Assembly: GCA_002353555.1 (NCBI GenBank)
Contig: DEJO01000032.1
Location: 1 to 64,000 of the forward strand
DNA: 64,000 nucleotides
Direction: 5' to 3'
Source of the DNA: Prevotella sp. UBA2746
Lineage (GTDB): Bacteria; Bacteroidota; Bacteroidia; Bacteroidales; Bacteroidaceae
A program made the position numbers and the translations under genes. The notes under the pieces are model-generated. The model was not told the DNA's origin and did no database searches. It was given only the letters and a program-made list of their open reading frames with translations. Of this stretch, positions 8,128 to 15,104 are shown piece after piece. Positions within the stretch are counted from its first letter, which is position 1; the number at the start of each line of letters is the position of its first letter.

Positions 8128-8769
8128 TTATAACTGTCCAGCTTCCACTTGTAAGACGACACGTTCGGTGAGGCGGTCTACGCCATTAGGGTCATAGCCT
8201 TTGGTGAGGCTGGCACCGAAAGCCCATGCGAAAGCTTGCCAGAATCCTGCACGGACGGGACCGAGGAAAGCTTTGATGGTAGCGTAAGCCGAGGAGTTGC
8301 ACTCGCGGTAGATGAGTTTGATGAGCAGTTTGCCCTGCTGGTAGGTCAGCTTCTTCATGCGTGGCGTGTATTTCTTCTTGATGTCCTTCTCTACCAGTTT
8401 CATGTGGCGGTCCTTTGCCTTCTTGTCGGGTAGTGTCTGTAGGTATTCGTAGGTCTCAATGATAATCTGATTGCACTCCTTGGCAATGGGCAGCACCTTC
8501 TTCACGTTGTAAACCAGCCGGTTGTAGGCCTGCCGTTGCTTGGCATTTTTGAACTCCGGCTCAGGAAAGACATAGACGTTGTTCGTCTGCACATACTGGA
8601 TGGAGTCGCCACCGTGCATCGCCTTCCCTATCTTCACCATCGGTACAAACGTAGGATTGTCCATGTCAACCTCCCTGTCTTCGGGATTGACATGAACAAC
8701 CTGCGCACTTGTTGCCAACGACAACATCAGCAACACTGCAAAAAATATCCACTTCATGATACCTTTCAT
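8128..8769 (-). CDS. DUF4294 domain-containing exported protein
   Basis: A 213-residue protein with a signal peptide (MKWIFFAVLLMLSLATSAQ) and the DUF4294 region: VYVFPEPEFKNAKQRQAYNRLVYNVKKVLP followed by a long basic helical part and a conserved R-E-C-N-S-S-A segment. The family is widespread in Bacteroidetes and its function is unknown to me. The ATG at 8769 lies 5 nt after a -7 element; an ATG 4 codons later (8757) would also give a good signal peptide. It lies 29 nt downstream of the cytidylate-kinase-like gene on the same strand. Confidence 0.8.
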   Translation of the reverse strand: MKGIMKWIFFAVLLMLSLATSAQVVHVNPEDREVDMDNPTFVPMVKIGKAMHGGDSIQYVQTNNVYVFPEPEFKNAKQRQAYNRLVYNVKKVLPIAKECNQIIIETYEYLQTLPDKKAKDRHMKLVEKDIKKKYTPRMKKLTYQQGKLLIKLIYRECNSSAYATIKAFLGPVRAGFWQAFAWAFGASLTKGYDPNGVDRLTERVVLQVEAGQL

Positions 8770-8774
8770 GGCGA

Positions 8775-8782
8775 CAAAGGTA
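8775..8782 (-). promoter_or_regulatory. -7 element directly upstream of the DUF4294 gene
   Basis: On the minus strand TACCTTTG is followed by 5 nt (TCGCC) and the ATG at 8769. No exact TTTG is seen at -33, so support is weaker than for ribD. It is another leaderless-type arrangement. Confidence 0.5.
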
Positions 8783-8798
8783 TGCTTTCAAGATGTCA

Positions 8799-9437
8799 TC
8801 AGCCGATATACTGCATGATAACCTCGACGATTTCCTCCTCCGTCTTGCCGTCGGCAGAGATGACCAGCTGATAGTTGCGGGTGTCGTAGCGCGAGGTGCC
8901 AGTGTACTTGTTCACGTAGTTCTCACGCATCTTGTCGACCTTCTCGATGGCCTTACGTGCTTCTTCAGCAGTCATATTCTGCTTGCGTGCCACACGCTCG
9001 ATGCGGTTTTCCAACGAGGCTTGGATAAGGATGCTCAAGTGGTTGGGGTGCTGGCGGAATACGTGAAAACCGCTACGGCCTGCCACGACGCACGACTCTC
9101 CTTTGGCGAGTTCCTGTAGGATGAGCGTCTCATCCTTGAACATGTCGTCGGTGGTCATCAGACCGAGATTATCGCTCTTCTGCGGCATGTAGTAGTGCAT
9201 GTTTAAGCCCGAATCCATCATAAAGAGCATCTCTACGTCCGCCCACCAGCCGTGCTTGCGACCTTTCATCTTTTCTATTTCCTCAACGGTGCCGTGGTAC
9301 TTCTCTTGCATGGCCTTGATGACTGCCTTATCAAAGAAGGGTACTCCCAGTCTTTTTGCCAGCAGGCGTCCCACAGTGCGTCCGCCGCTACCCAGTTCTC
9401 GATTAATCGTTATTACAAATTCTTCGTTCTTGTTCAT
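8799..9437 (-). CDS. Cytidylate kinase-like family protein
   Basis: A 212-residue P-loop protein of the cytidylate-kinase-like family. The start VITINRELGSGGRTVGRLLAKRLGVPFFDK carries the degenerate P-loop of that family, and GRSGFHVF and the SRYDTRNYQLVI segment are typical of its middle and end. It probably phosphorylates a nucleotide or small molecule, but the true substrate is not known and it is not the housekeeping Cmk by sequence pattern. It is transcribed from its own promoter about 85 nt upstream, and DUF4294 follows. Confidence 0.8.
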   Translation of the reverse strand: MNKNEEFVITINRELGSGGRTVGRLLAKRLGVPFFDKAVIKAMQEKYHGTVEEIEKMKGRKHGWWADVEMLFMMDSGLNMHYYMPQKSDNLGLMTTDDMFKDETLILQELAKGESCVVAGRSGFHVFRQHPNHLSILIQASLENRIERVARKQNMTAEEARKAIEKVDKMRENYVNKYTGTSRYDTRNYQLVISADGKTEEEIVEVIMQYIG

Positions 9438-9524
9438 AGTCTTGTCGCTTTTGTTTTGAAATATCTTATTTGCAGTCTCTGTTAAAGCCTACTATACCTT
9501 TCTTTGTTTGAAAGGCCTCGGCTG

Positions 9525-9555
9525 CAAATATAATAAAAAATATCAGATTATCAAA
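9525..9555 (-). promoter_or_regulatory. Promoter of the cytidylate-kinase-like gene
   Basis: Minus strand: TTTG (9552-9555), 19 nt, TATATTTG (9525-9532). The leader to the ATG at 9437 is about 85 nt. Confidence 0.65.
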
Positions 9556-9668
9556 GAAAACAGTAGAAAAGTCTGTTAGCAAGCAGGTTGGATGATGTCG
9601 GCAGGAAGCTTCACTCGTTGCGATATGACAGAAAGTATCTGAAATGAACAACTTTTCTTGTGATAATT

Positions 9669-9700
9669 TTTGTTATCATCAAATAAATTGACTAATTTTG
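9669..9700 (+). promoter_or_regulatory. Promoter of the HhH/beta-barrel gene
   Basis: TTTG (9669-9672), 20 nt, TAATTTTG (9693-9700), 10 nt before the ATG at 9711. Only a very short 5' leader is possible. Confidence 0.65.
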
Positions 9701-9710
9701 CAAAGATAAC

Positions 9711-11780
9711 ATGAATGATATTTTAAGTAAGACAATGGCAATCATGATACTTAACCGTTTCGTAGAGCAGAAAAGGGAAGTGGCTATCCTACTACTTTTT
9801 TTACTACTTATCCTTTTTGGCTGTTGTCCGCTTGCCGCTCAGCAACCCACTTGGGAGAGCCTGATGGGTACGCTGGTCAATGACGAGGAAGAAGGAACAG
9901 AGGGGTGGGAGTCGGCATACGACGTGCTGAGCGACATGGAAGAGCATCCGCTGAACCTCAACACGGCGACTCGTGAAGACTTTGAGCGCATCCCTTTCCT
10001 CACCGACCAGCAAATAGAAGAACTCTGTAGCTACCTCTACCAATATGATGGCATGCGTTCTTTCGGCGAACTGGCCATGCTCAATTCGCTCGACCCCATA
10101 CGCCGGCAGTTGCTTCCTTACTTCACCTACATCGACGAGAGGCAGCGTGAGAAGGCGTTCCCAAAGTGGAAAGATATCGTAAAGTATGGCAAGCATAACC
10201 TCTTAGTGACCGCCAAGGTGCCTTTCTATAAGCGACGTGGCGACGACGATGGTTACTTAGGTTCTCCCTACCGCCACTCCCTGCGCTACTCTTTCAACTA
10301 TGGAGACTATATACAGGCAGGCCTAACAGGTGCCAATGATGCCGGTGAGCCGTTCTTTAAAGGCCGTAACAAGATGGGGTACGACCACTATTCCTTCTAT
10401 TTCATCCTTCGCAAGCTGGGGCGGCTGAAGGCTTTGGCTGTCGGTCACTACAAGCTGAGGTTCGGTATGGGACTGGTAATGAACAACTCTTTCAGCTTTG
10501 GAAAGTTGGCAACACTCTCAACCCTTGGCAGAAGCGGTAACGACATCCGCCCATACGCTTCGCGGACGGCAGCCAACTACCTGCAAGGAGCGGCGGCAAC
10601 GGTGACACTCATGAAGGGTCTCGACCTGACGGCATTCATCTCCTACCGCAAGAGAGATGCCACTCTGAACGTGGGCAACACCTCCATCGCTACGCTCCTC
10701 ACCGACGGCTATCATCGTACTGAAAAGGAGATGGCGAAGAAAAACAACGTCTCTGAAACGGTTTTGGGGGGTAATTTACGTTTCTTTAAGGGCGGATTCC
10801 ATGCAGGGATGACAGCTGTCTTCAACTCGTTTGACCTGCCTCTGCAACCCAATACCAACCAGGCATACAGACAGTACTACCCAGAAGGCAAGCATTTCTG
10901 GAACGCCAGCATCGACTATGGCTACACTTCCCACCGCTTCTCCTTCTCCGGTGAGACTGCCTTGAACGACAATCATGGTCTTGCCACCCTCAACAGGGTG
11001 AGCTATCAGCCCGTCGGAAACCTGCAACTGCTGCTGTTGCAACGTTTCTACTCCCACAAATACTACGCTCAACACGCTTCCAGCTTCAATGCAGGCGGAC
11101 GCATACAAAACGAAAATGGCATCTTCTTGGGGCTTACATGGAAGCCTTTCAGTTCGCTCTCCATCATGGCTTATAGCGACTATGCCCACTTTCATGGGCA
11201 GAAATATCAGGCAGCAGCACCGTCTAACGCCTGGGACAACCTCGTCTCGGTTACCTACAGTCGTAAGAAATATGCGCTCACGGCACGCTATCAATTCAAG
11301 ATCAGGGAGAAAGACAATGTCAACAAGTCCCTGCTCGTCAACGACATCACTCAGCGAGGACGCCTCGCCTTCAACTACGACACGGGCAACTGGAGCCTGA
11401 AGACACAGGCTGACTGTACTTGGAACCGTTATAAGCAAGACTCGTTTGGTTGGATGGTTCATGAGACGGCAGCGTGGCAGGGGCTTCATGGCAAGCTGCA
11501 CGTGGCGGCAACCATTGGATACTTCAACACCGACGACTACCAGTCGCGCATCTATATCTATGAGCGCGGTCCTCTCTACCAGTTCTCCTTCCCAGCCTAC
11601 TACGGCGAAGGCATCCACTACTCGCTCTTCATCCGTGCCGACATCTGTCGTAACCTCATGGCTATAGGCAAGTTTTCCACCAGTAATTATTTCGACCGTG
11701 ACCATATTTCCAGCGGTCTTCAGCTAATAGACCACTCTGCCATGACCGACATGGAACTGCAAGTCAAGTGGAGACTTTAA
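9711..11780 (+). CDS. Helix-hairpin-helix protein with C-terminal outer-membrane beta-barrel-like region
   Basis: A 689-residue exported protein. A hydrophobic signal segment (about 25-43, ending PLAAQ) is followed by a ComEA-like HhH region (PLNLNTATREDFERIPFLTDQQIEELCSYL, then FGELAMLNSLDP). The remaining 520 residues are rich in alternating aromatic strands (HSLRYSFNYGDYIQAGLTG, YKLRFGMGLVM, FSFSGETAL) with the last strand MELQVKWRL, as in an outer-membrane barrel. Coupling a DNA-binding-type HhH motif to a barrel suggests a surface role, perhaps in DNA contact, but that is speculation. An ATG at 9735 is a possible later start. Its 3' end overlaps the convergent glycosyltransferase by 4 nt. 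Confidence 0.7.
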   Translation: MNDILSKTMAIMILNRFVEQKREVAILLLFLLLILFGCCPLAAQQPTWESLMGTLVNDEEEGTEGWESAYDVLSDMEEHPLNLNTATREDFERIPFLTDQQIEELCSYLYQYDGMRSFGELAMLNSLDPIRRQLLPYFTYIDERQREKAFPKWKDIVKYGKHNLLVTAKVPFYKRRGDDDGYLGSPYRHSLRYSFNYGDYIQAGLTGANDAGEPFFKGRNKMGYDHYSFYFILRKLGRLKALAVGHYKLRFGMGLVMNNSFSFGKLATLSTLGRSGNDIRPYASRTAANYLQGAAATVTLMKGLDLTAFISYRKRDATLNVGNTSIATLLTDGYHRTEKEMAKKNNVSETVLGGNLRFFKGGFHAGMTAVFNSFDLPLQPNTNQAYRQYYPEGKHFWNASIDYGYTSHRFSFSGETALNDNHGLATLNRVSYQPVGNLQLLLLQRFYSHKYYAQHASSFNAGGRIQNENGIFLGLTWKPFSSLSIMAYSDYAHFHGQKYQAAAPSNAWDNLVSVTYSRKKYALTARYQFKIREKDNVNKSLLVNDITQRGRLAFNYDTGNWSLKTQADCTWNRYKQDSFGWMVHETAAWQGLHGKLHVAATIGYFNTDDYQSRIYIYERGPLYQFSFPAYYGEGIHYSLFIRADICRNLMAIGKFSTSNYFDRDHISSGLQLIDHSAMTDMELQVKWRL

Positions 11781-12922
11781 GAAAAAGGTGAGGGATTGAC
11801 TTGACGGTATACTTCCATGACCTGCTTCGCTACGTTGTTTCCTGCAAACCGTTGTACATACTGGCAGCTATGCATGATGCGCTGTTCGCGTCCCTCTGCT
11901 CCTTTCAGGCTCTGCATCAGGGCGGCAGCCAAAGCCTCGTCGTCGTCGGGAGAGACGTAGAGGCAGTCAGGTCCGCCAGCTTCTTCTAAACAGGAACCCG
12001 TACAAGCCACGACAGGTAGCCCGCTGTTGACGGCTTCGATGATGGGGATGCCGAATCCTTCATAGCGTGAGGGATAGACAAACGCCTCAGCCAAAGCGTA
12101 TAACACCGCCAAGTCGTCATCGGCAACACCATGCAGAAGGCGCACTCGCTGCTGGAGACCATGCTGGTTGACGAATGTCTCTATGCGTTTGGTGTAGGGA
12201 GTCTTACGTCCCACGATGACCAGTCCCACCTCCTCCGGCAACCTTAACAACGCCTTCACTGCCAAGAGCATGTTCTTTCTTTCCTCGATGGAGCCCACGT
12301 TGAGCACAAATCTCTGTGGCAGACAGTAATGGCTGCTGACCTCTTGTTGGCGGCTTTCCGGCGAATTGCCGTCGAACCGTGGCGCACAACTCTGATAGAT
12401 GACAGAGATGCGGTCTTCCTCTACGCCGCCCAGCTCCATGATGTCGCGCTTCGTACACTCGCTGATGGCGATGATGTGGTCGGCTTCAAGGCAGGTCTGG
12501 CGGAACTTGTAAGTATAGATTTTCGTGTCTAACCAGTTGTAGTATTCAGGATGGCGCATGAAGATGAGGTCGTGGATGGTGACGATGGAGCGTATACCCG
12601 ACTTCCGGATGCCTCGTGGCAGCTCGCCCGACAAGCCGTGGAAGATGTTGATACCGTCACGTCTAAGGTCGCTGACGATGCCTCTCATGCGCCACAGGTC
12701 GCGTTGCAGTCGTAACGGCTTGCCTTCAGGATAGACCATCTGTACGTTCGCCAGCGTCTCCATGCCCTGTCTCAGGTCGTCGTTACCTTTGTCGGGCGCA
12801 TAGAGCAGCAGTTCGTCGGCAGGCATTAGTGCCGACAAGTCGCTGACGAGTGTGCGCCCGTAGTTTCCCAGTCCTGTCCTGTTGCGCACTATACGCTTGG
12901 CATCGAATCCTATCTTCATCAT
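11777..12922 (-). CDS. Glycosyltransferase family 4 protein
   Basis: A 381-residue GT-B fold glycosyltransferase of the GT4 type, transferring a sugar from a nucleotide donor, probably for surface glycan. The N-terminal domain shows KIGFDAKRIVRNRTGLGNYGR and a HGLSGELP segment; the C-terminal donor domain shows NVGSIEERKN, LHGVADDDLAVLYALAEAFVYPSRYEGFGIPIIEA with the EX7E-like motif. Acceptor and sugar cannot be told. It lies 37 nt downstream of gtrA on the same strand, the junction being filled with short GGATAAA-type repeats. Confidence 0.88.
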   Translation of the reverse strand: MMKIGFDAKRIVRNRTGLGNYGRTLVSDLSALMPADELLLYAPDKGNDDLRQGMETLANVQMVYPEGKPLRLQRDLWRMRGIVSDLRRDGINIFHGLSGELPRGIRKSGIRSIVTIHDLIFMRHPEYYNWLDTKIYTYKFRQTCLEADHIIAISECTKRDIMELGGVEEDRISVIYQSCAPRFDGNSPESRQQEVSSHYCLPQRFVLNVGSIEERKNMLLAVKALLRLPEEVGLVIVGRKTPYTKRIETFVNQHGLQQRVRLLHGVADDDLAVLYALAEAFVYPSRYEGFGIPIIEAVNSGLPVVACTGSCLEEAGGPDCLYVSPDDDEALAAALMQSLKGAEGREQRIMHSCQYVQRFAGNNVAKQVMEVYRQVNPSPFS

Positions 12923-12928
12923 GACGGT

Positions 12929-12963
12929 TTACAGTTTATCATTTATCCTTTATCCTTTATCAT
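12929..12963. repeat. Short tandem repeat between gtrA and glycosyltransferase
   Basis: The junction consists of near-tandem copies of GGATAAA/TGATAAA (minus-strand reading), beginning at the gtrA stop codon. It resembles other simple repeat fillers in this window and has no visible coding content. Confidence 0.6.
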
Positions 12964-13337
12964 TTAGCGAAGCGCTTGAACACCAGCCTGACGAGCAGGA
13001 AGTTGGTGGGGACGGCAATGGCGTAGACGCCTAAAGGTGCAAGACTGCGGCTGAGTCCCACCCAGAGGAAGAAATTGAGGAGAGCTATTTGCAGGCAGTA
13101 GTTGAACAAATGTGCTCCGCCGAATCCTGCTCCGTTGCGCTTGGTAGCCTTCTCGTGGAAGGTGAAGTGGGCGGTGAGGTAGTAGTTGACCAGGAAACTG
13201 AGCACGTAGCCTATGGTATAAGCTACGTTGACGTTGATCCAATGCTGCAACACCCAGTAGATGGCATAGTGCAGGGCTGTAGAGATGGCTCCTACGATGC
13301 CAAAGCGTATAACCTCACCAAACGTTTCCTTCTTCAT
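12960..13337 (-). CDS. GtrA family membrane protein
   Basis: A 125-residue protein with four predicted membrane helices, of the GtrA/DPMS family, whose members help flip polyprenyl-linked sugars across the inner membrane or support related glycosylation. The N-terminus FGEVIRFGIVGAISTALHYAIYWVL and the ending VPTNFLLVRLVFKRF are characteristic. The ATG at 13337 (MKKETFGE) is chosen because it lies 5 nt behind a TACTTTTG element and matches family length; the frame is open further upstream without a good start. It forms a unit with the glycosyltransferase and is divergent from rffA. Confidence 0.88.
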   Translation of the reverse strand: MKKETFGEVIRFGIVGAISTALHYAIYWVLQHWINVNVAYTIGYVLSFLVNYYLTAHFTFHEKATKRNGAGFGGAHLFNYCLQIALLNFFLWVGLSRSLAPLGVYAIAVPTNFLLVRLVFKRFAK

Positions 13338-13342
13338 GGATG

Positions 13343-13350
13343 CAAAAGTA
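13343..13350 (-). promoter_or_regulatory. gtrA -7 element, leaderless-type
   Basis: Minus strand TACTTTTG, 5 nt (CATCC), then the gtrA ATG. The -33 region shows no exact TTTG. Confidence 0.55.
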
Positions 13351-13377
13351 ATACTTTTTAATGGAATATGGAAGAAT

Positions 13378-13419
13378 TGGAGAATTGTGAATTGTTTAAT
13401 TGTGAATTGTGAATTATTT
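13378..13419. repeat. AATTGTGAATTG-type simple repeat
   Basis: Three to four near copies of GAATTGTGAATTG in the gtrA/rffA divergent region, immediately before the rffA -7 element. The same repeat family, in either orientation, recurs at 27.7, 28.1, 37.5 and 42.7 kb. Confidence 0.65.
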
Positions 13420-13421
13420 CT

Positions 13422-13429
13422 TACCTTTG
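13422..13429 (+). promoter_or_regulatory. rffA promoter -7 element
   Basis: TACCTTTG, 20 nt before the rffA ATG at 13450. The upstream -33 region is occupied by the AATTGTGAATTG repeat. Confidence 0.55.
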
Positions 13430-13449
13430 CCGGCGAATAAAAGATAAAG

Positions 13450-14589
13450 ATGATGATACCATTCAACAAACCCTATTGTTCCGGTCGTGAGCTGGAGTAT
13501 ATCAAAGAGGTGTGCGGGTCGATGACCATGTCTGGGAACGGCGATTTCACCAAGCGGTGCCATGCCTTCTTCGAGGAGCGCTACGGCTTCAGGAAGTGCC
13601 TGCTCTGCACGTCGGGAACCGATGCACTGGAGATGTGTGCCATGCTCTGCGAACTGAAACCCGGCGATGAGGTCATCGTGCCGTCCTATACCTTCGTGTC
13701 TTCTGCCATAGCCTTCCTGCGCGAAGGTGCAAAAGTGGTCTTTGCTGACAGCGGAGCGATGAACCCCAACATCACGGCAGAGACCATCCTGCCGCACATC
13801 AACGAACGTACAAGGGTGATAGTGGTGGTACACTATGCCGGTATTGCCTGCGACATGGACAGCATCATGGCTCTTGCCGAGCAGCACAACCTGATTGTCG
13901 TTGAAGATGCTGCCCACGCCATCGACTCGTTCTACAAGGGACGACCGTTAGGAAGTATCGGCCATCTGGCTGCTTTCTCCTTCCACGAGACGAAAAACAT
14001 CAATTGTGGAGAGGGCGGCATGCTGGTCGTCAACGATGAACGCTACGTGCGTCGCTCGGAGATTATCTGGGAAAAGGGAACCAACCGTGCCGAGTTCTAC
14101 CGCGGCATGGTGAACAAATACGGGTGGTGCGATATCGGTTCGTCCTTCCTGCCGTCGGAGTTCAACGCCGCCTTCCTCTGGGCACAGCTCGAACAGATAG
14201 ACGACATACAGGGAAAGCGCAAGCGTATCTGGGAAATCTACGACCGCACGCTCAGGGGTAGGGTAGAGGAGAAGGGCATCATGCTGCCACAGATTCCCGA
14301 CTATGCCACCAATAACGGTCACATGTACTATCTGGTTTGTCCGTCGCTGGCGTTCCGTACCCAGCTGATGGGGCGTCTCAAGGAACAAGGGGTGCAGACC
14401 ACGTTCCACTATATTCCCCTGCACTCCAGCGAATACTATAAGGAACAGTTCACGGGTGCGCCGTTAGTCAACTGCGACCACTACGGCGACTGCCTCGTGC
14501 GCTTGCCGCTCTACTACGAACTGACCGATGCGGAAGCCGAAAAGGTGGCTCAGCTCACGCTTGAGGGTGTGTCAACATGTGTGTTGTAA
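13450..14589 (+). CDS. rffA: dTDP-4-amino-4,6-dideoxygalactose transaminase
   Basis: A 379-residue PLP-dependent sugar aminotransferase of the DegT/DnrJ/EryC1/StrS family, closest in pattern to RffA/WecE, which converts dTDP-4-keto-6-deoxyglucose to the 4-amino-galactose derivative for surface glycans. It starts MIPFNKPYCSGRELEYI; cofactor segments are CTSGTDALEMCA, VEDAAHAIDSFYKG and FHETKNINCGEGG with the Schiff-base lysine. Two adjacent ATGs (13450, 13453) are possible starts. The final codons lie inside the left arm of a 17-bp inverted repeat (see 14563-14616). Confidence 0.9.
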   Translation: MMIPFNKPYCSGRELEYIKEVCGSMTMSGNGDFTKRCHAFFEERYGFRKCLLCTSGTDALEMCAMLCELKPGDEVIVPSYTFVSSAIAFLREGAKVVFADSGAMNPNITAETILPHINERTRVIVVVHYAGIACDMDSIMALAEQHNLIVVEDAAHAIDSFYKGRPLGSIGHLAAFSFHETKNINCGEGGMLVVNDERYVRRSEIIWEKGTNRAEFYRGMVNKYGWCDIGSSFLPSEFNAAFLWAQLEQIDDIQGKRKRIWEIYDRTLRGRVEEKGIMLPQIPDYATNNGHMYYLVCPSLAFRTQLMGRLKEQGVQTTFHYIPLHSSEYYKEQFTGAPLVNCDHYGDCLVRLPLYYELTDAEAEKVAQLTLEGVSTCVL

Positions 14590-14616
14590 GGATAGACAAC
14601 ATGTTGACACACCCTC
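14563..14616 (+). repeat. 17-bp perfect inverted repeat spanning the rffA stop codon
   Basis: Left arm GAGGGTGTGTCAACATG (14563-14579), 20-nt loop containing the rffA stop, right arm 14600-14616. As RNA this is a strong hairpin, but no U-run follows it, so it is not a classic intrinsic terminator. Confidence 0.8.
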
Positions 14617-14645
14617 CAAATGTCTATATATTTGTTCCTTCTCAG

Positions 14646-14820
14646 TACCAAAACGGTACCAACATCTGGTACTCGCAGTACCAAGCGTTGGTACTCACAA
14701 TACCAAACGTTGGTACTCGCAATACCAAGCGTTGGTACTGAGCGTACCTGCGTCTGGTATCATTGGTACCGTCACTTGGTATTGTGTTTTCCGAGCGATG
14801 GTATCACGGCGACCAGTGTA
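14646..14820. repeat. Array of 15-bp palindromes with exact 22-bp period
   Basis: Seven units begin at 14657, 14679, 14701, 14723, 14745, 14767 and 14789. The best unit is TACCAAGCGTTGGTA followed by a 7-bp spacer such as CTCGCAA. The arms TACC...GGTA stay conserved in nearly all units while centres and spacers vary. An eighth degenerate unit starts near 14811, and an out-of-phase TACC/GGTA pair precedes the array. Open frames read through this stretch are artefacts of the 22-bp period. It lies between convergent genes. Confidence 0.85.
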
Positions 14821-14878
14821 TGGAAAAACCTGAAATGTGACTGATTTACTGAAGAAAATGGCATTTTCGTTGAAAGAA

Positions 14879-14911
14879 TTTGTTGTGTTTCAACAATTTC
14901 CTTTATCTTTG
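14879..14911 (+). promoter_or_regulatory. Promoter for a probable small RNA
   Basis: TTTG (14879-14882), 21 nt, TATCTTTG (14904-14911). No gene begins downstream on this strand before the terminator at 15034-15057, so the product would be a short RNA. Confidence 0.6.
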
Positions 14912-14915
14912 CATC

Positions 14916-15064
14916 AGGTTTTAGTTAGGTATATTAGATTAGTGTTTAGGACAAATTGATGCCTCACAACATTTTTACTGAGGCTTATCAGTTGTAAAAA
15001 CAGGTTTGTAGATTAAGTTTAGTCAAAAAAAGAAGCGGATGTCGTGAGACATTCGCTCTTGTTT
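14916..15064 (+). ncRNA. Candidate small RNA, about 150 nt
   Basis: A stretch bounded by a good promoter (14879-14911) and a strong terminator hairpin, with no reading frame longer than about 12 codons. It can fold an apical hairpin with TGAT-GCCTCA pairing to TGAGGC-TATCA, extended by ACAAA/TTTGT; the loop run TTTTTAC could alternatively pair with GTAAAAA further on. Size and lack of coding fit a regulatory RNA, and the 6S family is one possibility, but no family is assigned. Ends are estimated from the promoter and terminator positions. Confidence 0.5.
15034..15057. terminator. Bidirectional intrinsic terminator
   Basis: Stem AGCGGATGTC / GACATTCGCT (15034-15043 and 15048-15057, one G-U pair) with loop GTGA. 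On the minus strand it is followed by TTCTTTTTTT, ending the kdgK transcript; on the plus strand by CTTGTTTT, ending the candidate small RNA. Confidence 0.8.
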
Positions 15065-15104
15065 TGTACGCCCGGCATGGGCGTGCTTGCTGCCGTAACG
15101 CCGG

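Noticed and set aside
14657..14803. CRISPR array
   Set aside because: The period is only 22 bp, the repeats are imperfect and there are no unique spacers of 30 bp or more; no cas genes are in the window.
14528..14844. Overlapping small frames (about 75-100 codons) across the palindrome array
   Set aside because: A 22-bp period rotates the reading frame by one base per unit, giving 22-residue periodic pseudo-peptides in more than one frame. This is expected from the DNA repeat, not from a gene.
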